Assembly (NCBI GenBank): GCA_024195265.1
Contig: JAJLRJ010000008.1
Coordinates: 24,305,932-24,369,931, forward strand
Origin: Dendrophyllia cribrosa
Taxonomy: Eukaryota > Cnidaria > Anthozoa > Scleractinia > Dendrophylliidae
DNA length: 64,000 bases
Reading direction: 5' to 3'
The first letter of the stretch is position 1, and each line of letters begins with the position of its first letter. This document shows positions 10,380 through 21,060 of the stretch, piece after piece. Below the pieces are notes generated by a model, which was not told the DNA's origin, did no database searches, and saw only the letters and a program-made list of their open reading frames with translations. The position numbers and the translations under genes were made by a program.

Positions 10380-11530
10380 GTGCGTCTCCTTATCCCGTGG
10401 CACCTCGTCTTGACCTAGTACCTCAGTTTCATGAATTAATTCAGCCACTGTTTAAAAGGGCTATGTCGCGAGATATGTCACGCAGGCAAAAACGTCGGGC
10501 CGTCATCAAACAAATTCACGCTATCGCCGTGGAATCGGGCAAAATCCTGCCGTGCTGACATATAAATAGTATATTTGTCTTGATTTCATTTCGGTTGTTT
10601 CTCCGATTCTGAAATTATACTCTTCAGTACACGTACTAATACCGGAACCGGAAATGAGAAAGCCTGTTCTTGGACACGGCGTTAATGGAGCATGAAATCG
10701 ACGTTTATTAAAGTCACGCAACATTCAACGTGAATTTCGCAGGATTTTTCGGATAAAATTACAACTACCAGTTGCAAGTAAGACACAAGACTGTTGAATA
10801 TAATTCCTTTATTGGCTAGACAAATTTTAGTCACAAAACTGCGAAATCTTTAGTCGCAAATGCGCCCGATATATACAGGCGCAATTTCGAGCACTGTAAA
10901 GTTAATCTGCGTTCGCCTGGCGCGGCCGGTCAGTGAATTATTGCTACAAGACATAAGCGAATTGCACCGTACCGTGGAACATCGCGAAGAACGACGTCGG
11001 TATTTAGGTGAAAGCTTCCCAAATCAGGCAGAGAACCACAGCAAAATCAAGATAGAACATTCAAAACATACCAGAACGGTAGCGAGGAAAATCTGTAACT
11101 TCTTGCTTGATTCCAAAGAGACCCAACAACTTACTTGGTCCGGAGAAGAATCTTCGTCCAATTTTTCCACTGCGTTCTTTTACTAGGCATTGAAATATTG
11201 AGCCGTACGATTCCAAAATCGGGAAAATATCCGAAACTAAATCAAGACAAATAGATTATTCACATGTGACATTTCGGAACCCCAGCTCCCCAGGATGATG
11301 CCTGATTTCCACGCGCTGGGAATGCTGGATACTATTGTGACGTTTCAATATGGCGCAGATTTGGTACCGACACTTTTCTCGATTCGTTCCGCTTAGGTTA
11401 GACGACGCGCTAAGCATGCTGGATACTATTGTGACGTTTCAAGATGGCGCAGATTTGGTACCGACACTTTTCTCGATTCGTTCCGCCTAGCCGACAAGAT
11501 TAGGAAGGTCTCCTTCGTCGACGCAATTAT
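10357..11530. repeat. Segmental direct duplication, copy A (about 1.2 kb)
   Basis: Shares long, slightly diverged blocks in the same order with 11612-12930: AGTAGTAATCATAGATTATA, CACCTCGTCTTGACCTA, ATGTCACGCAGGCAAAAACG, GTTCGCCTGGCGCGGCCGG, GACGTCGGTATTTAGGTGAA, CCAAAGAGACCCAACAACT, then TATTGTGACGTTTCAA units. Within it a ~92-bp unit ending TCTCGATTCGTTCCGC is itself doubled (from 11326 and 11418). No domain seen in the open frame at 10860-11186. Confidence 0.75.
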
Positions 11531-11611
11531 ATCCTCGTTCGAAGTTTTTACACTAAACTGTACACAGATCATTTTTGCTAAACATAATTTCGATTTAATA
11601 CATAATTACTA

Positions 11612-12775
11612 GTAGTAATCATAGATTATAGTGCGTCTCCTTATACCGCAGCACCTCGTCTTGACCTACGTAGTACCTCAGTTTCAGCCACTGTACGTTG
11701 AAAGGAGCTATGTCATGAGATATGTCACGCAGGCAAAAACGTCGGACCGACATCAAACAAATTCACGCTATCGCCGTGGAAAATCCTTCAATTCTGCCGT
11801 GCTGTGTACTCCGAAAGGTCTCAGATTTTTCCGACATAAATAGTATATTTGTCTTGATTTCATTTCGGTTTATATTTCTTCGATTCTGAAATGATGCGCC
11901 TCAGTACTTGGTGTGATATCCGCAAGGATTTTACCGACTAAATAAATGTAGATATCTCAATGTCTGGAAGTTGCATTCAGCATATGTTTAATCAGTTGAG
12001 CATGGACAAAGGTTCTGCTCCGGGGCTGATTGCTGTGAAATCAACCCAAAAGTTGTCATAGTTTTCTCTCTTCTACGAAAGAAGTGTGCTTTCAATGCTG
12101 TCACGTAATTTATAATAACACGCGCAAGCGATCTCAAGGTCAAGCTACATGTACAGTGCATGTAGGTCACGTACGCGAACAGTATTAGCTGTAGCAGTTA
12201 TTTTGATCCGTTTTGAATGAAGTCCAGAAATTTTCATTGCTCTCTCTCAAGCGAATATCAATCCTTGCAATGAGACAAAGGACGATTCAGTCGAATTCAT
12301 AGATGGGCAGGCGTTCGCCTGGCGCGGCCGGCAAGACATACAGCGAATCGCTCCATAGAACATCGCGAAGAAGCGACGTCGGTATTTAGGTGAAAGCTTT
12401 CCAAATCAAGCAAAGAACCACAGAAAAATTAAGTTAGAGCATTCAAAACATACCCGAACGGTGCTGGAAGCGAGGAAAATCCAATAACGTCTTGTTTGAT
12501 TCCAAAGAGACCCAACAACTAACTTCGTCCGAAGAAGAACCTACGTCCATTTCCATTGTGTACTTTTAGACATTGAGATATTGAGCCGTACCGTACGATT
12601 TCAAAATCGGAAAAATATCCGAAACTAAATCAAGACAAATAGGTTATTTACATTTGACATTTCGGAGCACTCAGCTCCCCAGGATTGAATGGATTGTGCC
12701 TGATTTCCATGCGCTGGAAATGCTGGATACTGTTGTGACGTTTAAAGATGGCGCAGATTTGGTACCGACACTTTT
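11612..12775. repeat. Segmental direct duplication, copy B
   Basis: Second copy of the block at 10357, with about 400 bp of extra or diverged sequence at 11880-12300. It runs into the 584-bp tandem repeat that follows. Confidence 0.75.
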
Positions 12776-13359
12776 CTCGATTCGTTTCGCCTAGACGACG
12801 CGCTAAGCATGCTGCATACTATTGTGACGTTTCAAGATGGCGCAGATTTGGTACCGACACTTTTCTCGATTCGTTCCGCCTAGCCGCAAGATTAGGAAGC
12901 GTCTCCTTCGTCGACGCAATTAACAAATAAAATGAAAGGCTGATCGTACAGTAAGGAATATATTTTTAACCGATTAAATTCGAACGGCACGGCCGTTCCT
13001 CTTCAGGGTATAACCGCCCTGAAGAAAAACGGCCGTGCCGTTCGAAATTAATCGGTTAAAAATATATTCCTCACTATACGATCAACCTTTCATTTTATTT
13101 GTTTATAATTATTTCTGCTGATTAGATCCTTCACAAGGATCCAGTACTTCTAATTTGTCGAGTGGTCCTTTCATTTACAAATTGATTGCATAATTATTAC
13201 TTGATTATTACATGATTATTCCTCTACATTTCAACCATCTCCTCAGCTGATCACAATGAAAAACTTCTGATTCTTTTCCTCTAAATGACGCCCCAGGCAC
13301 GTCTTCTTCAGAGACATTCTGCAAAAGCTCACATTTTTTGCGCGAAGGTTCTCGCGAGA
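12776..13359. repeat. 584-bp tandem duplication, first copy
   Basis: Begins CTCGATTCGTTTCGCCTAGA and is repeated almost base for base from 13360. Differences seen by eye include CCTCTTCAGG against CTTCTTCAGG and AGGCACG against AGGAACG, so the duplication is recent. Confidence 0.9.
12918..13110. mobile_element. ~190-bp near-perfect foldback, copy 1
   Basis: AATTAACAAATAAAATGAAA at 12918 pairs with TTTCATTTTATTTG and the bases through 13110. The arms continue through ATATTTTTAACCGATTAA and TCGAACGGCACGGCCGTT. The loop holds a second stem, CTTCAGGG...CCCTGAAG. The transcript would be a very long hairpin. Probably a foldback MITE. Confidence 0.85.
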
Positions 13360-13943
13360 CTCGATTCGTTTCGCCTAGACGACGCGCTAAGCATGCTGCA
13401 TACTATTGTGACGTTTCAAGATGGCGCAGATTTGGTACCGACACTTTTCTCGATTCGTTCCGCCTAGCCGCAAGATTAGGAAGCGTCTCCTTCGTCGACG
13501 CAATTAACAAATAAAATGAAAGGCTGATCGTACAGTAAGGAATATATTTTTAACCGATTAAATTCGAACGGCACGGCCGTTCTTCTTCAGGGTATAACCG
13601 CCCTGAAGAAAAACGGCCGTGCCGTTCGAAATTAATCGGTTAAAAATATATTCCTCACTATACGATCAACCTTTCATTTTATTTGTTTATAATTATTTCT
13701 GCTGATTAGATCCTTCACAAGGATCCAGTACTTCTAATTTGTCGAGTGGTCCTTTCATTTACAAATTGATTGCATAATTATTACTTGATTATTACATGAT
13801 TATTCCTCTACATTTCAACCATCTCCTCAGCTGATCACAATGAAAAACTTCTGATTCTTTTCCTCTAAATGACGCCCCAGGAACGTCTTCTTCAGAGACA
13901 TTCTGCAAAAGCTCACATTTTTTGCGCGAAGGTTCTCGCGAGA
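13360..13943. repeat. 584-bp tandem duplication, second copy
   Basis: Second unit of the tandem pair. The sequence leaves the repeat after GCGAGACTC, where CCACGCTATGCGC begins. Confidence 0.9.
13502..13694. mobile_element. ~190-bp near-perfect foldback, copy 2
   Basis: The same foldback as at 12918, displaced by 584 bp and carried along by the tandem duplication, not inserted independently. Confidence 0.85.
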
Positions 13944-14001
13944 CTCCCACGCTATGCGCAAGGAATGCTGGTAGTTGTAGTATGTGACGTACTTTGCTCC
14001 T

Positions 14002-14177
14002 GTGATGAAAAGACTGGGCACCAGTGTTTGTAATGGCGTCCTTTGTTTGTGTTGTTTGAATGTTTCTTCTTCGTTGGTTGAAGTCGTTGTCGCTTTTATT
14101 TCGAGGATGTCGTCGCCAAAGGTAAGATATATTTTCTTAAATAACTCAGCATCATAGTGGGCAAGTTTCAACGGTAT
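14002..14177 (+). repeat. Dispersed splice-donor repeat, copy 2
   Basis: TGATGAAAAGACTGGGCACC, AATGGCGTCCTTTG, a longer middle part, CCAAAGGTAAGATAT with donor GT at 14122, then AACTCAGCATCATAGTGGGC. It is cut off at its 3' side by the TTAA-type transposon. Confidence 0.65.
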
Positions 14178-14422
14178 AAAGGACCGGTCATAAAGTACAG
14201 GGGGGGGGGGGGGGGTGGGCTATGAAATTTTTTTTTTTAAGTACTGGTTTTCAGTGGCCCACCCCCGAGTTATTTGACAAAATTGGGGCAGCCCACCCCT
14301 GGAGTGGCACAGAAAAAACTGGTGACCCACCCCCAACCAAAACCAGTAACGCTGATGTGGATAGGTACATTAGGTTACATTGGCTTACCACTTTAGTCAG
14401 AATCTCCAAAAAATCTTCGAAA

Positions 14423-14818
14423 TCAAAATGTTGTAACACGTCGTCCCACTCTTGAACAGAATTCATTTTCTATGCCATCATTCACTTCTTGTTCATCGTC
14501 ATCATCGTCTTCCTCTTCTTCGCTGGAACTTCCAATTTCTTGGAGAACTACATCGTAGTTTTTGCTGCTGCCATCATACTCTTTGTCGCCACAGTCATTG
14601 TTGTCATCACCATCAGTATCATCTGCGTGAACACTATCATAGTCATCGTCATCGTCCCCTGTCTCCTCCCCGTGTTCGCCATCATGAAAATCTACATTTT
14701 CTTCCACGTTAACCTTTCTCGCAGCTTGCTCAATAGTTGCTTTGTCAAGCTGGGCTTTGGCTAAACAAGCTGAAATTAATACTAGCTTCTCGTTTTTCTT
14801 CATTTTCTTATTTCCCAT
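14423..14818 (-). CDS. Acidic protein of the 14-kb transposon, 131 residues
   Basis: Not recognised. The protein starts with a basic stretch (MGNKKMKKNEK), has an alanine-rich helix-like part (SACLAKAQLDKATIEQAARK), then a long Asp/Glu-rich region (DDDDDYDS, SSSEEEEDDDDD) and ends near RVGRRVTTF. It lies 47 bp downstream of the larger minus-strand frame and in another frame, so it may be a separate small gene or the frame-shifted end of that protein. Acidic tails of this type occur in nuclear and histone-binding proteins, but no function is claimed. Confidence 0.4.
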   Translation of the reverse strand: MGNKKMKKNEKLVLISACLAKAQLDKATIEQAARKVNVEENVDFHDGEHGEETGDDDDDYDSVHADDTDGDDNNDCGDKEYDGSSKNYDVVLQEIGSSSEEEEDDDDDEQEVNDGIENEFCSRVGRRVTTF

Positions 14819-14865
14819 TTGGTGCTCTTCCAGAAAGAGATTCAGAGCTGATACTTTTAGTTTTT

Positions 14866-15357
14866 TCAGTGTCCCGCCATGAACATATCTTCCCAGTTGT
14901 AATCAGCGTACTTCTTTTGGGAGTCAGTTTCTCTCTGACGTTTTCTATCATCTTTTCGTTTCGATTTCTTCACTTCAAGATACTGGGGGTGTTCGAGGTA
15001 CTTTCGCACATGTAATTCCTGAACAGCAAAGGTTTTGGAAAACTCAACAATTGAGTCACTGTCTTCCAGGGTTAGTTTTCTTTCTTTTACATGTCTTTTA
15101 ATCTGAGCCCTTGGTTGATAATCATCTATCTCTCTGGAATGTCCTTCTGGTGAAGTGATCGGAGTTTCGTCAAATGATAAATATTTCAGATCTGGTAGAG
15201 CGGTTTCATCAGGTTTTGGACGTGGTACCCGGTGCAATGAATCTCTGGAAGAAGGGAATTTCGTGCAAAACTCACACAGGACTCCACTGTTTTGTTGGTA
15301 ATCACCTTTGATATATTCTAAATATAGTTCTTCGACGTGAACGTGCTGTTCGATCAA
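14866..15357 (-). CDS. Transposon-encoded protein, unrecognised, 163 residues or C-terminal part
   Basis: Not recognised. It contains a CEFCTKFPSSRDS segment (one Cys-x2-Cys pair), a middle part DDYQPRAQIKRHVKERKLT and a strongly basic end with KKSKRKDDRKRQRETDSQKK before EDMFMAGH and stop. The middle looks helix-turn-helix-like (SDSIVEFSKTFAVQELHV, KYLEH), which would fit DNA binding; this is inference. Protein-like sense continues upstream on the same strand to about 15749 in another frame (ALDSLDNEEVKNLSIDELNK), with one stop, so the original protein was longer and the copy is damaged. Confidence 0.45.
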   Translation of the reverse strand: MIEQHVHVEELYLEYIKGDYQQNSGVLCEFCTKFPSSRDSLHRVPRPKPDETALPDLKYLSFDETPITSPEGHSREIDDYQPRAQIKRHVKERKLTLEDSDSIVEFSKTFAVQELHVRKYLEHPQYLEVKKSKRKDDRKRQRETDSQKKYADYNWEDMFMAGH

Positions 15358-15473
15358 GGCATTGATTTTCTTTAAGTACGCATGGCCTGGTATGTCGTTT
15401 TGTTTAGATTCTACTGTTGATACAAACTGCTTTAGTTGTTCAGTATTGAAAAAAAAGGTCTTCTTTTTGAGGT

Positions 15474-15749
15474 GTGACGAAGGAGTGCATAAAGTCTCCA
15501 GCTGGACCTGGCTCCCCTTGTATTCGTTCAGTCACATCTTTTGCAACACGCCATGCATTTCGTTCCATTGCATTTTCTTCAAGTTTGTTTAATTCATCAA
15601 TGGAAAGGTTTTTGACTTCTTCGTTGTCCAGGCTGTCCAGAGCTTCATGGTACTTCCACTTTAAAGCCCCTCAATCAACAATAGCCTCTCCAATACAGGC
15701 ATTCGATCGCTCTGCTTCATTCTGTCCACTGTCGTCACGTGCTCTGTGA
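15474..15749 (-). pseudogene. Upstream fragment of the transposon protein
   Basis: Read on the minus strand this gives a polar, helix-rich sequence (EAERSNACIGEAIVD, stop, GALKWKYHEALDSLDNEEVK, NAWRVAKDVTERIQGEPGPA). The single stop and the frame difference from the downstream part point to decay. Confidence 0.35.
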
Positions 15750-16664
15750 ATGCGGTTTAAGCGAACAAAATTGAGGATTCGTGCAACTTCTGCATCTCTG
15801 AATTTCTATTGAAGAGCCAATAGAAAACGAGGAAATTCGATCCACACCAAGGGTATAAATACATGTTTGAAAATTATGCCGAGCAGAATGGTTTAACCGT
15901 TCTCAACAAAAACATGCGTTGCTACTTAAGGTAACAACTGGCAAATACAAACCCGGCAACTGATGAGGTTCAAGAGGAGAACCGAAACCATGGTCTTGCC
16001 TGAATGAAATAGTGGCATAAACGAAGCAGTCGCTAGACTGTGAAAATTGACAACGGAGGAGAATTAGCTCCACGCTGCAGCTATACAGCGTAGCGAATGG
16101 AAGCTAAAATTACAGCCTTGACTGAGACAAACTTCAACTCTCTACAAGTTGAATAGCTTATTAAGCTACAACTCTCTCTGCTATAAAGCTTGGGTCCTGA
16201 AAATTCAAATCCTGCAAAGACCAAACTAAAATAGCTGGGCCCAGCGTGACATTAATAGCGGGAAAGACATAAACGGCCAACAGATATTTTCCGAGATCCT
16301 GTCATGTCCGGTATTTCAGAGAGATATTAAAGTTAGAGAAATTCAAACCTTTCCTACATAAATCTACATGCCAATATTAATGGCGAAAACAACACAACAA
16401 CTGCCAGGCAAAAAACCGGACGCTAAAATGAGGTCAAAATCTACAAGCGCAACACGCCACGGGAAATCACAACCGACAGATTTGACCTCTGGTCCGTTGC
16501 ACGCGGCTTCTTATAAAGGTTTAAAAACTCAGTCTAAACTAAAATCCTCTTTTACAAACTAAATGTAGAATACCCGTTCAAAACATATAGAAGCAGAAAA
16601 TGGCATTAAAAACATGAGGTAAGAGTCCGTGTAGACCTGCCACCCCCATTTCACAATTGTTTGA

Positions 16665-16972
16665 TTGTTTGAGAGAATGTATTCTTTTCTCAAACAGAGA
16701 AGAGTGAAAGAAAATAAAGCAAAAGCTAGGAAGCGACGCCGTGAAAGAGCAGAGAAAAATTGCGAGAGAGTGTTCTCCGCAATCAGTCACTCATCATCTT
16801 ATGGTGAAGTTATAACCTCCGATCATTGTAGTGTGATAGGCCTTAACACCTTAACAAAGAGAGATAGTAGGTGGTTAAAACTATTAATAAGTAAAGGTAA
16901 ATTTACAGTGGATGCTATTGAAACAATCAGAGCAAACGTGTCACCAGTTGTATTGAGTGCTATAGATGATAG

Positions 16973-17009
<37 letters not shown>

Positions 17010-17087
17010 AATGAGAAGGAGGAGGAGGACGAGGAGGAGGAGGATAGTAATGCTTCTGAGGGTGATGGTAATGGTGAAGATGACTAA
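16665..17087 (+). CDS. Transposon-encoded basic/acidic protein, 140 residues
   Basis: Not recognised. The first 35 residues are very basic (KENKAKARKRRRERAEK). A middle part (NTLTKRDSRWLKLLISKGKF, TVDAIETIRANV) is helix-like. The last 40 residues are nearly all Asp/Glu, encoded by a GAT run and then GAG/GAC (about 16970-17085). It diverges from the minus-strand genes of the same element, and both sides end in acidic tails. Start at 16665 is simply the first frame start; it may be incomplete at the 5' side. A CDS within the element is plausible but not proven. Confidence 0.4.
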
Positions 17088-17484
17088 GGATGACAAGAAG
17101 AAGATATTAAAAAATATGTTAACATAAGTTAGGTTTATGAACACACAGTAAAGCTTTGTTCTAGATTTTATACTATAAAATGTTTCCCGCGTGACTACTC
17201 TTCACATTGAAAGACTGTACATAAATAGAAACAAAATATTTAATATGTGAATTCCTGTTGTCATATAAAGTTGATTAATGTGGAAAATTAGATTTATTAT
17301 TAAAAAAAAGATTTTTCTAGCGTTTGTACGTAGTGATATGCGAATAATTTAACATGACCCACCCCTAATGCAGTGCATTATTTTTCCTGACCCACCGTTT
17401 TTAACGTGTTAAAAAATAGTGACCCACCCCCAATTTTTCATAGCCCACCCCCCACCCCCCCTGTACTTTATGACCGGTCCCTTT

Positions 17485-18085
17485 AAAAGGTATTATTTTT
17501 TAAGTATTTTACTCATATTTACCCAGGAAAATGTGCTGGAAATTGAAATAAATGGCCGCCAAAACGGTTTTTGTTTTCAACAGGCCTGGCTACTCAGGGA
17601 TTGTTGTCTGCTGACCAAAAGGACTGAATTCTCATCCCAGGACCTCTCGTACTTCAAATCGAAGATGGCTGCTTCATTGTTCGTAGATTCCAATTTTTAA
17701 TCAATTTTTATGGTCTTTATTGTTAAAAAAGTTAAGTGGTTGTTATATTTCGGCAATCTGGCCTGCAAATATCTCGATAGCATGGGTTTCATTGCAAAGC
17801 GAACCTCTTCATACTTCAATTACTTGATGACCATTTATTACCATTATGGGATATTAAATCATTGTGTTCATTGTATTATTTTTTGCAACATAGCACTGAA
17901 TGCTGATTATCTTTGCAAGATTCATCATTAAGTATTTGATGATATTGACAATAATTATAGATTCTTCAATGAATGACTCTCTGGTTCCCTTGTGACCTTT
18001 AAAATTCAATTCAATAAATATATCAAATATCTTTGTAGCAAAAATGATAGGATGGCAAAAATCTTTGCAAAATCTTTAACATTGT
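17485..18085. other. No gene seen
   Basis: AT-rich DNA after the transposon. Short open frames only, without recognisable content. Confidence 0.4.
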
Positions 18086-18600
18086 AACCTTTATGAAGAT
18101 CCTTGTAAGAACTTCAAGGATATTACAAAGATCTTTACAAATTATTTTAATAATCCTCTAAAGATCCTTAAAAGATCCTTGATCTTGAAGCATCTTGAAG
18201 GATCTTTCAAAGATCTTTGCAATAACTTAAAAAAAAATCCTTTTAAGATCCTTGAAAGATCCTTATAAGATCTTGAAGCATCTTGAAGGATCTTACAAAG
18301 ATTTTTGCAAGATCTTAAAAAAATCCTTTTAAGATCCTTAAAAGATCCTTTTAAAGATCTTGAAGGATCTTGCAAAGATCTTCACAAGGATCTTTTGAAG
18401 GGTCTTATTAAGATCCTGGCAAGATCCTCATTGGATCCTCAAAGATCTTTGCGAAAATTTTAAAAAGATCTTAAAAGAGAAGGATTTTTAAAGATCCTTG
18501 AAGATCTTTCAAAGATCCTATAAAGATCCTTAAAGATCCTTATCTTTAAGGCAGGTCTTTGAAGATCTTTAAAGATCCTTAAAGATCCTATAAGGTTTTT
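18086..18600. repeat. GATC-rich degenerate array (A)
   Basis: Dozens of variants of AAGATCCTT and AAGGATCTT, which pair with each other, fill this block. It ends TTTTTCACCAGGG. The inverse border CCCTGGTGAAAA starts the array at 29.39 kb, so the two are copies of one repeat in opposite orientation. The frame at complement 18142-18375 is an artefact. Confidence 0.85.
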
Positions 18601-18605
18601 CACCA

Positions 18606-19480
18606 GGGAAAGATTGTACATGTAGGTTGAGCTCTAGATGGCATACTCCCAACCAAACTGCTGAGTGGCACGCCACACTCCCATCACTGGGGATTCAAGT
18701 TGGCTACATTTAAAACCTAGCCAATAATAACAGTAACAATAACAATATTTTAATACTACTTGCAAGATAAATATACAAGTGCAAAATTTTCACTGGGCCC
18801 TGTAGTCTTGTTGTCCTACATTGTAGTTTTTGTTGTTTGGAATCCTGGGAGTTTTAAGGAGATACCATTTACAATAACAAATTGTTTTCATGAGCTCTTA
18901 GGAACACTGCATATCCCCAAGAGCATTTACAATGTAGGAATGTCTTTCTTTGGTAAATTGGTCAAGTTTGATTATTACTGGTGATGTCCTACAACTGGTA
19001 CTACCACTACAGTGTGTCTTAATTTCACCCCCATGTTAGTACTTATCTGCTGTAATCTTCACATTTCAAAATTATGTAAAGTATACAATGTACAGTTGTT
19101 AAACTGTTTCAAAATGAGTAGTTGCAAAATGCAATATCATACACCCGAAAAAGGCTGTCATCCTCTGGCGGTGGGGATGTTAGGGAGCCAATGGGCCGGA
19201 CTAAAACATTACTGCAGGTGTGTGCTGTTGGTAAGTACTCATAGGGGATGTGTTCTGATGACTCTCCAACCCATTTAAAAAGTATTATTATTACCATTAT
19301 TTATTTTTTTCCAAGAGGGCACGGTAACGAATCCTGCAATCTGATTGGTTCTTAGCGCGGTCCGGATTTTCCTATCTCTGCCTACGGGCACGGTAACGCT
19401 TTCGTGAGCCTTTCGTGAGTGATGTGACTCCGTTGTTCTGTAAGCTTGTAAGCCCTGGTTTTATTGAATTTTCCCGTTAA
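18606..19480. other. No gene seen
   Basis: AT-rich sequence with no supported gene. A GCACGGTAACG motif appears at 19318 and 19387, about 70 bp apart. Confidence 0.4.
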
Positions 19481-19482
19481 TT

Positions 19483-19602
19483 ATGGACCCAGACGAAAGC
19501 TACCAAAGCGAAAGTGAATTTTACTGGCCAGATAAAATATTTAACGACACAAATGAAGAAAACAATGAAGAAAACCAGCAAAGTTTCACCATGCATTGCT
19601 GA
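19483..19602 (+). CDS. Candidate short coding start, 39 residues
   Basis: Not recognised. The ATG at 19483 opens a polar, acidic sequence (MDPDESYQSESEFYWPDK) that stops at TGA 19600. Downstream in the same frame, past two stops, the sense resumes (KRLNEEREIKLLPWVEGEIS), suggesting a decayed or interrupted exon. Weak call, based only on composition. Confidence 0.2.
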   Translation: MDPDESYQSESEFYWPDKIFNDTNEENNEENQQSFTMHC

Positions 19603-19802
19603 TCGGTCGGCTGACATACAAAGATCCGAAAACACGCTAAAGACGAGGTATCAAAAAGACTCAATGAAGAAAGAGAGATTAAACTACTGCCGTGGGTGGA
19701 AGGAGAAATCAGCCGTAAAATTAAAGGTCAATGTTATTCCTAAAAAAGGCGAGTACAAGTTTGGATTTTATGATTTGTTAATTTCATAGTTTGTTCGGCG
19801 TT

Positions 19803-20565
19803 TGTTGTTGTTTTTTTTTTTTACAAAGCGGTTTTTGGTTTAAAAAATACTGTAATTAGACAATCTTGCGCTTGTTTACAAAGTTTTTGACTCCATTTGA
19901 TTCAAGTGTTCTTATTTTCCCGTTTCTTTTTTCTTCTAATCGATATTCTGTTAATTTTCATTAAATTAAAATTGCTTAAATTTCCCATTTGATTCTAGTT
20001 TTGTATTGTCGATATAAATTTTAATACACGCAGTTTCGCGATCGGATTTTACGAGATAATCTGGACTTTCACTACATTGCTCGGTTTGAATGCTTTTATT
20101 TCGCAGTTGTTACCTTCTTTTATCTAAATTCTGTAAGTTTTCATTCAAGAAAATATGATTTTAAAATTAGAATAGCTCAGTTTAAGCTTTCGCACTGCTA
20201 TGAATAAATTACGCTCGACTTTTCTTTTATACAAAAATTTGAAAAGTTTTTAAAGTTAATCTTCAGCTTTCCACGGCTTCGCTGTAAGCAAGAACATTTC
20301 TCTATCCTCACCAGAAGCAAACACAACAGCCGTTTGTTCTACCGAGAGACATAAACTAATAGAAATGAGTTCACTTTGCAAAGTAAGTTATTTTGTTTAT
20401 GAATGAAAAAGTTGTGAAAATTACCGAGTTAATTGAGGTTTTGCACGCGTTGTGTCAGTTTTACTTGACACGGCGCGTAAAGACATGATTTCTTGGAAAG
20501 TTGTACATGTGTATCACGATTTTCTCGGCAAATCGCTGAATTGAAGTAGGAAAAAAATAAATAAG
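19803..20565. other. No gene seen
   Basis: AT-rich sequence; no motif, arms or RNA gene recognised. Confidence 0.4.
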
Positions 20566-20656
20566 TTATTTACCGGCCTTGGTCGGTCCGTATAGGAAAA
20601 AACTGTGCCCTGCGGGCACAGTTTTTTCCTATACGGACCTCCCGGCCGGCAAATAA
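20566..20656. mobile_element. 91-bp perfect-stem foldback
   Basis: TTATTTACCGGCC...GGTCCGTATAGGAAAAAACT pairs with AGTTTTTTCCTATACGGACC...GGCCGGCAAATAA around TGC. The stem is about 44 bp with few mismatches. The short open frame over it is an artefact. Confidence 0.85.
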
Positions 20657-20668
20657 CATATATATATT

Positions 20669-20783
20669 TAACTATTATAGCGCGAAAGCGCGCGTGATAT
20701 CGCCTAATACTTAGCCGACGAGGCCGTAGGCCGAGTCGGCTAAAATTAGGCGATATCACGCAAGCCTGAGCGCTATAATAGTT
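20669..20783. mobile_element. 115-bp foldback next to the previous one
   Basis: AACTATTATAGCG and CGTGATATCGCCTAAT pair with ATTAGGCGATATCACG and CGCTATAATAGTT. The core ATTAGCCGAC...GTCGGCTAA extends the stem. Only about a dozen bases separate it from the foldback at 20566. Confidence 0.8.
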
Positions 20784-21060
20784 TTATAATTCAACACATT
20801 GATAACAAAGCACAGTTTGAAGAAAAAATATCGCCGACAAGCCTTTTATTTTAAAAAAAGCTTAGATGTGTTTTACCGCGCGAAACTTGCAACATCACAC
20901 ATCATGGATGAAAGTGGCGCTTTTGTCAATATTGCACAAGCTTGAACACTATAACTGTTTTATAATTCAACACATTGATAACAAATCACAGTTTCTAGAA
21001 AAAATTCATGGAGATATACAACCTTTCATTAAGTAAAAAGGCTTACAACAATATTTTACC
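20775..21060. repeat. Direct repeat, spacing about 179 bp
   Basis: TATAATTCAACACATTGATA followed by ACAAAKCACAGTTT occurs at about 20781 and again at about 20960. Both are followed by a similar A-rich part and preceded by ACACTATAA- or GCGCTATAA-like sequence. Confidence 0.7.

Larger units (their letters stand above)
14178..17484. mobile_element. 3.3-kb DNA transposon, TTAA type, unclassified
   Basis: Terminal inverted repeats: AAAGGACCGGTCATAAAGTACAG then poly-G at the left (14178-14215), CTGTACTTTATGACCGGTCCC at the right (17461-17481), extended inward by GGTGGGCTATGAAA / TTTCATAGCCCACC. The right flank reads CTTTAAAA and the left TATAAAGG, compatible with a TTAA duplication with one change on the left. 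This would suit Kolobok or piggyBac, but no transposase of either was recognised. It encodes proteins on both strands, listed separately. It landed in a copy of the splice-donor repeat. Confidence 0.7.

Noticed and set aside
18142..18375. 77-residue basic open frame on the minus strand
   Set aside because: Translation of the GATC-rich array.
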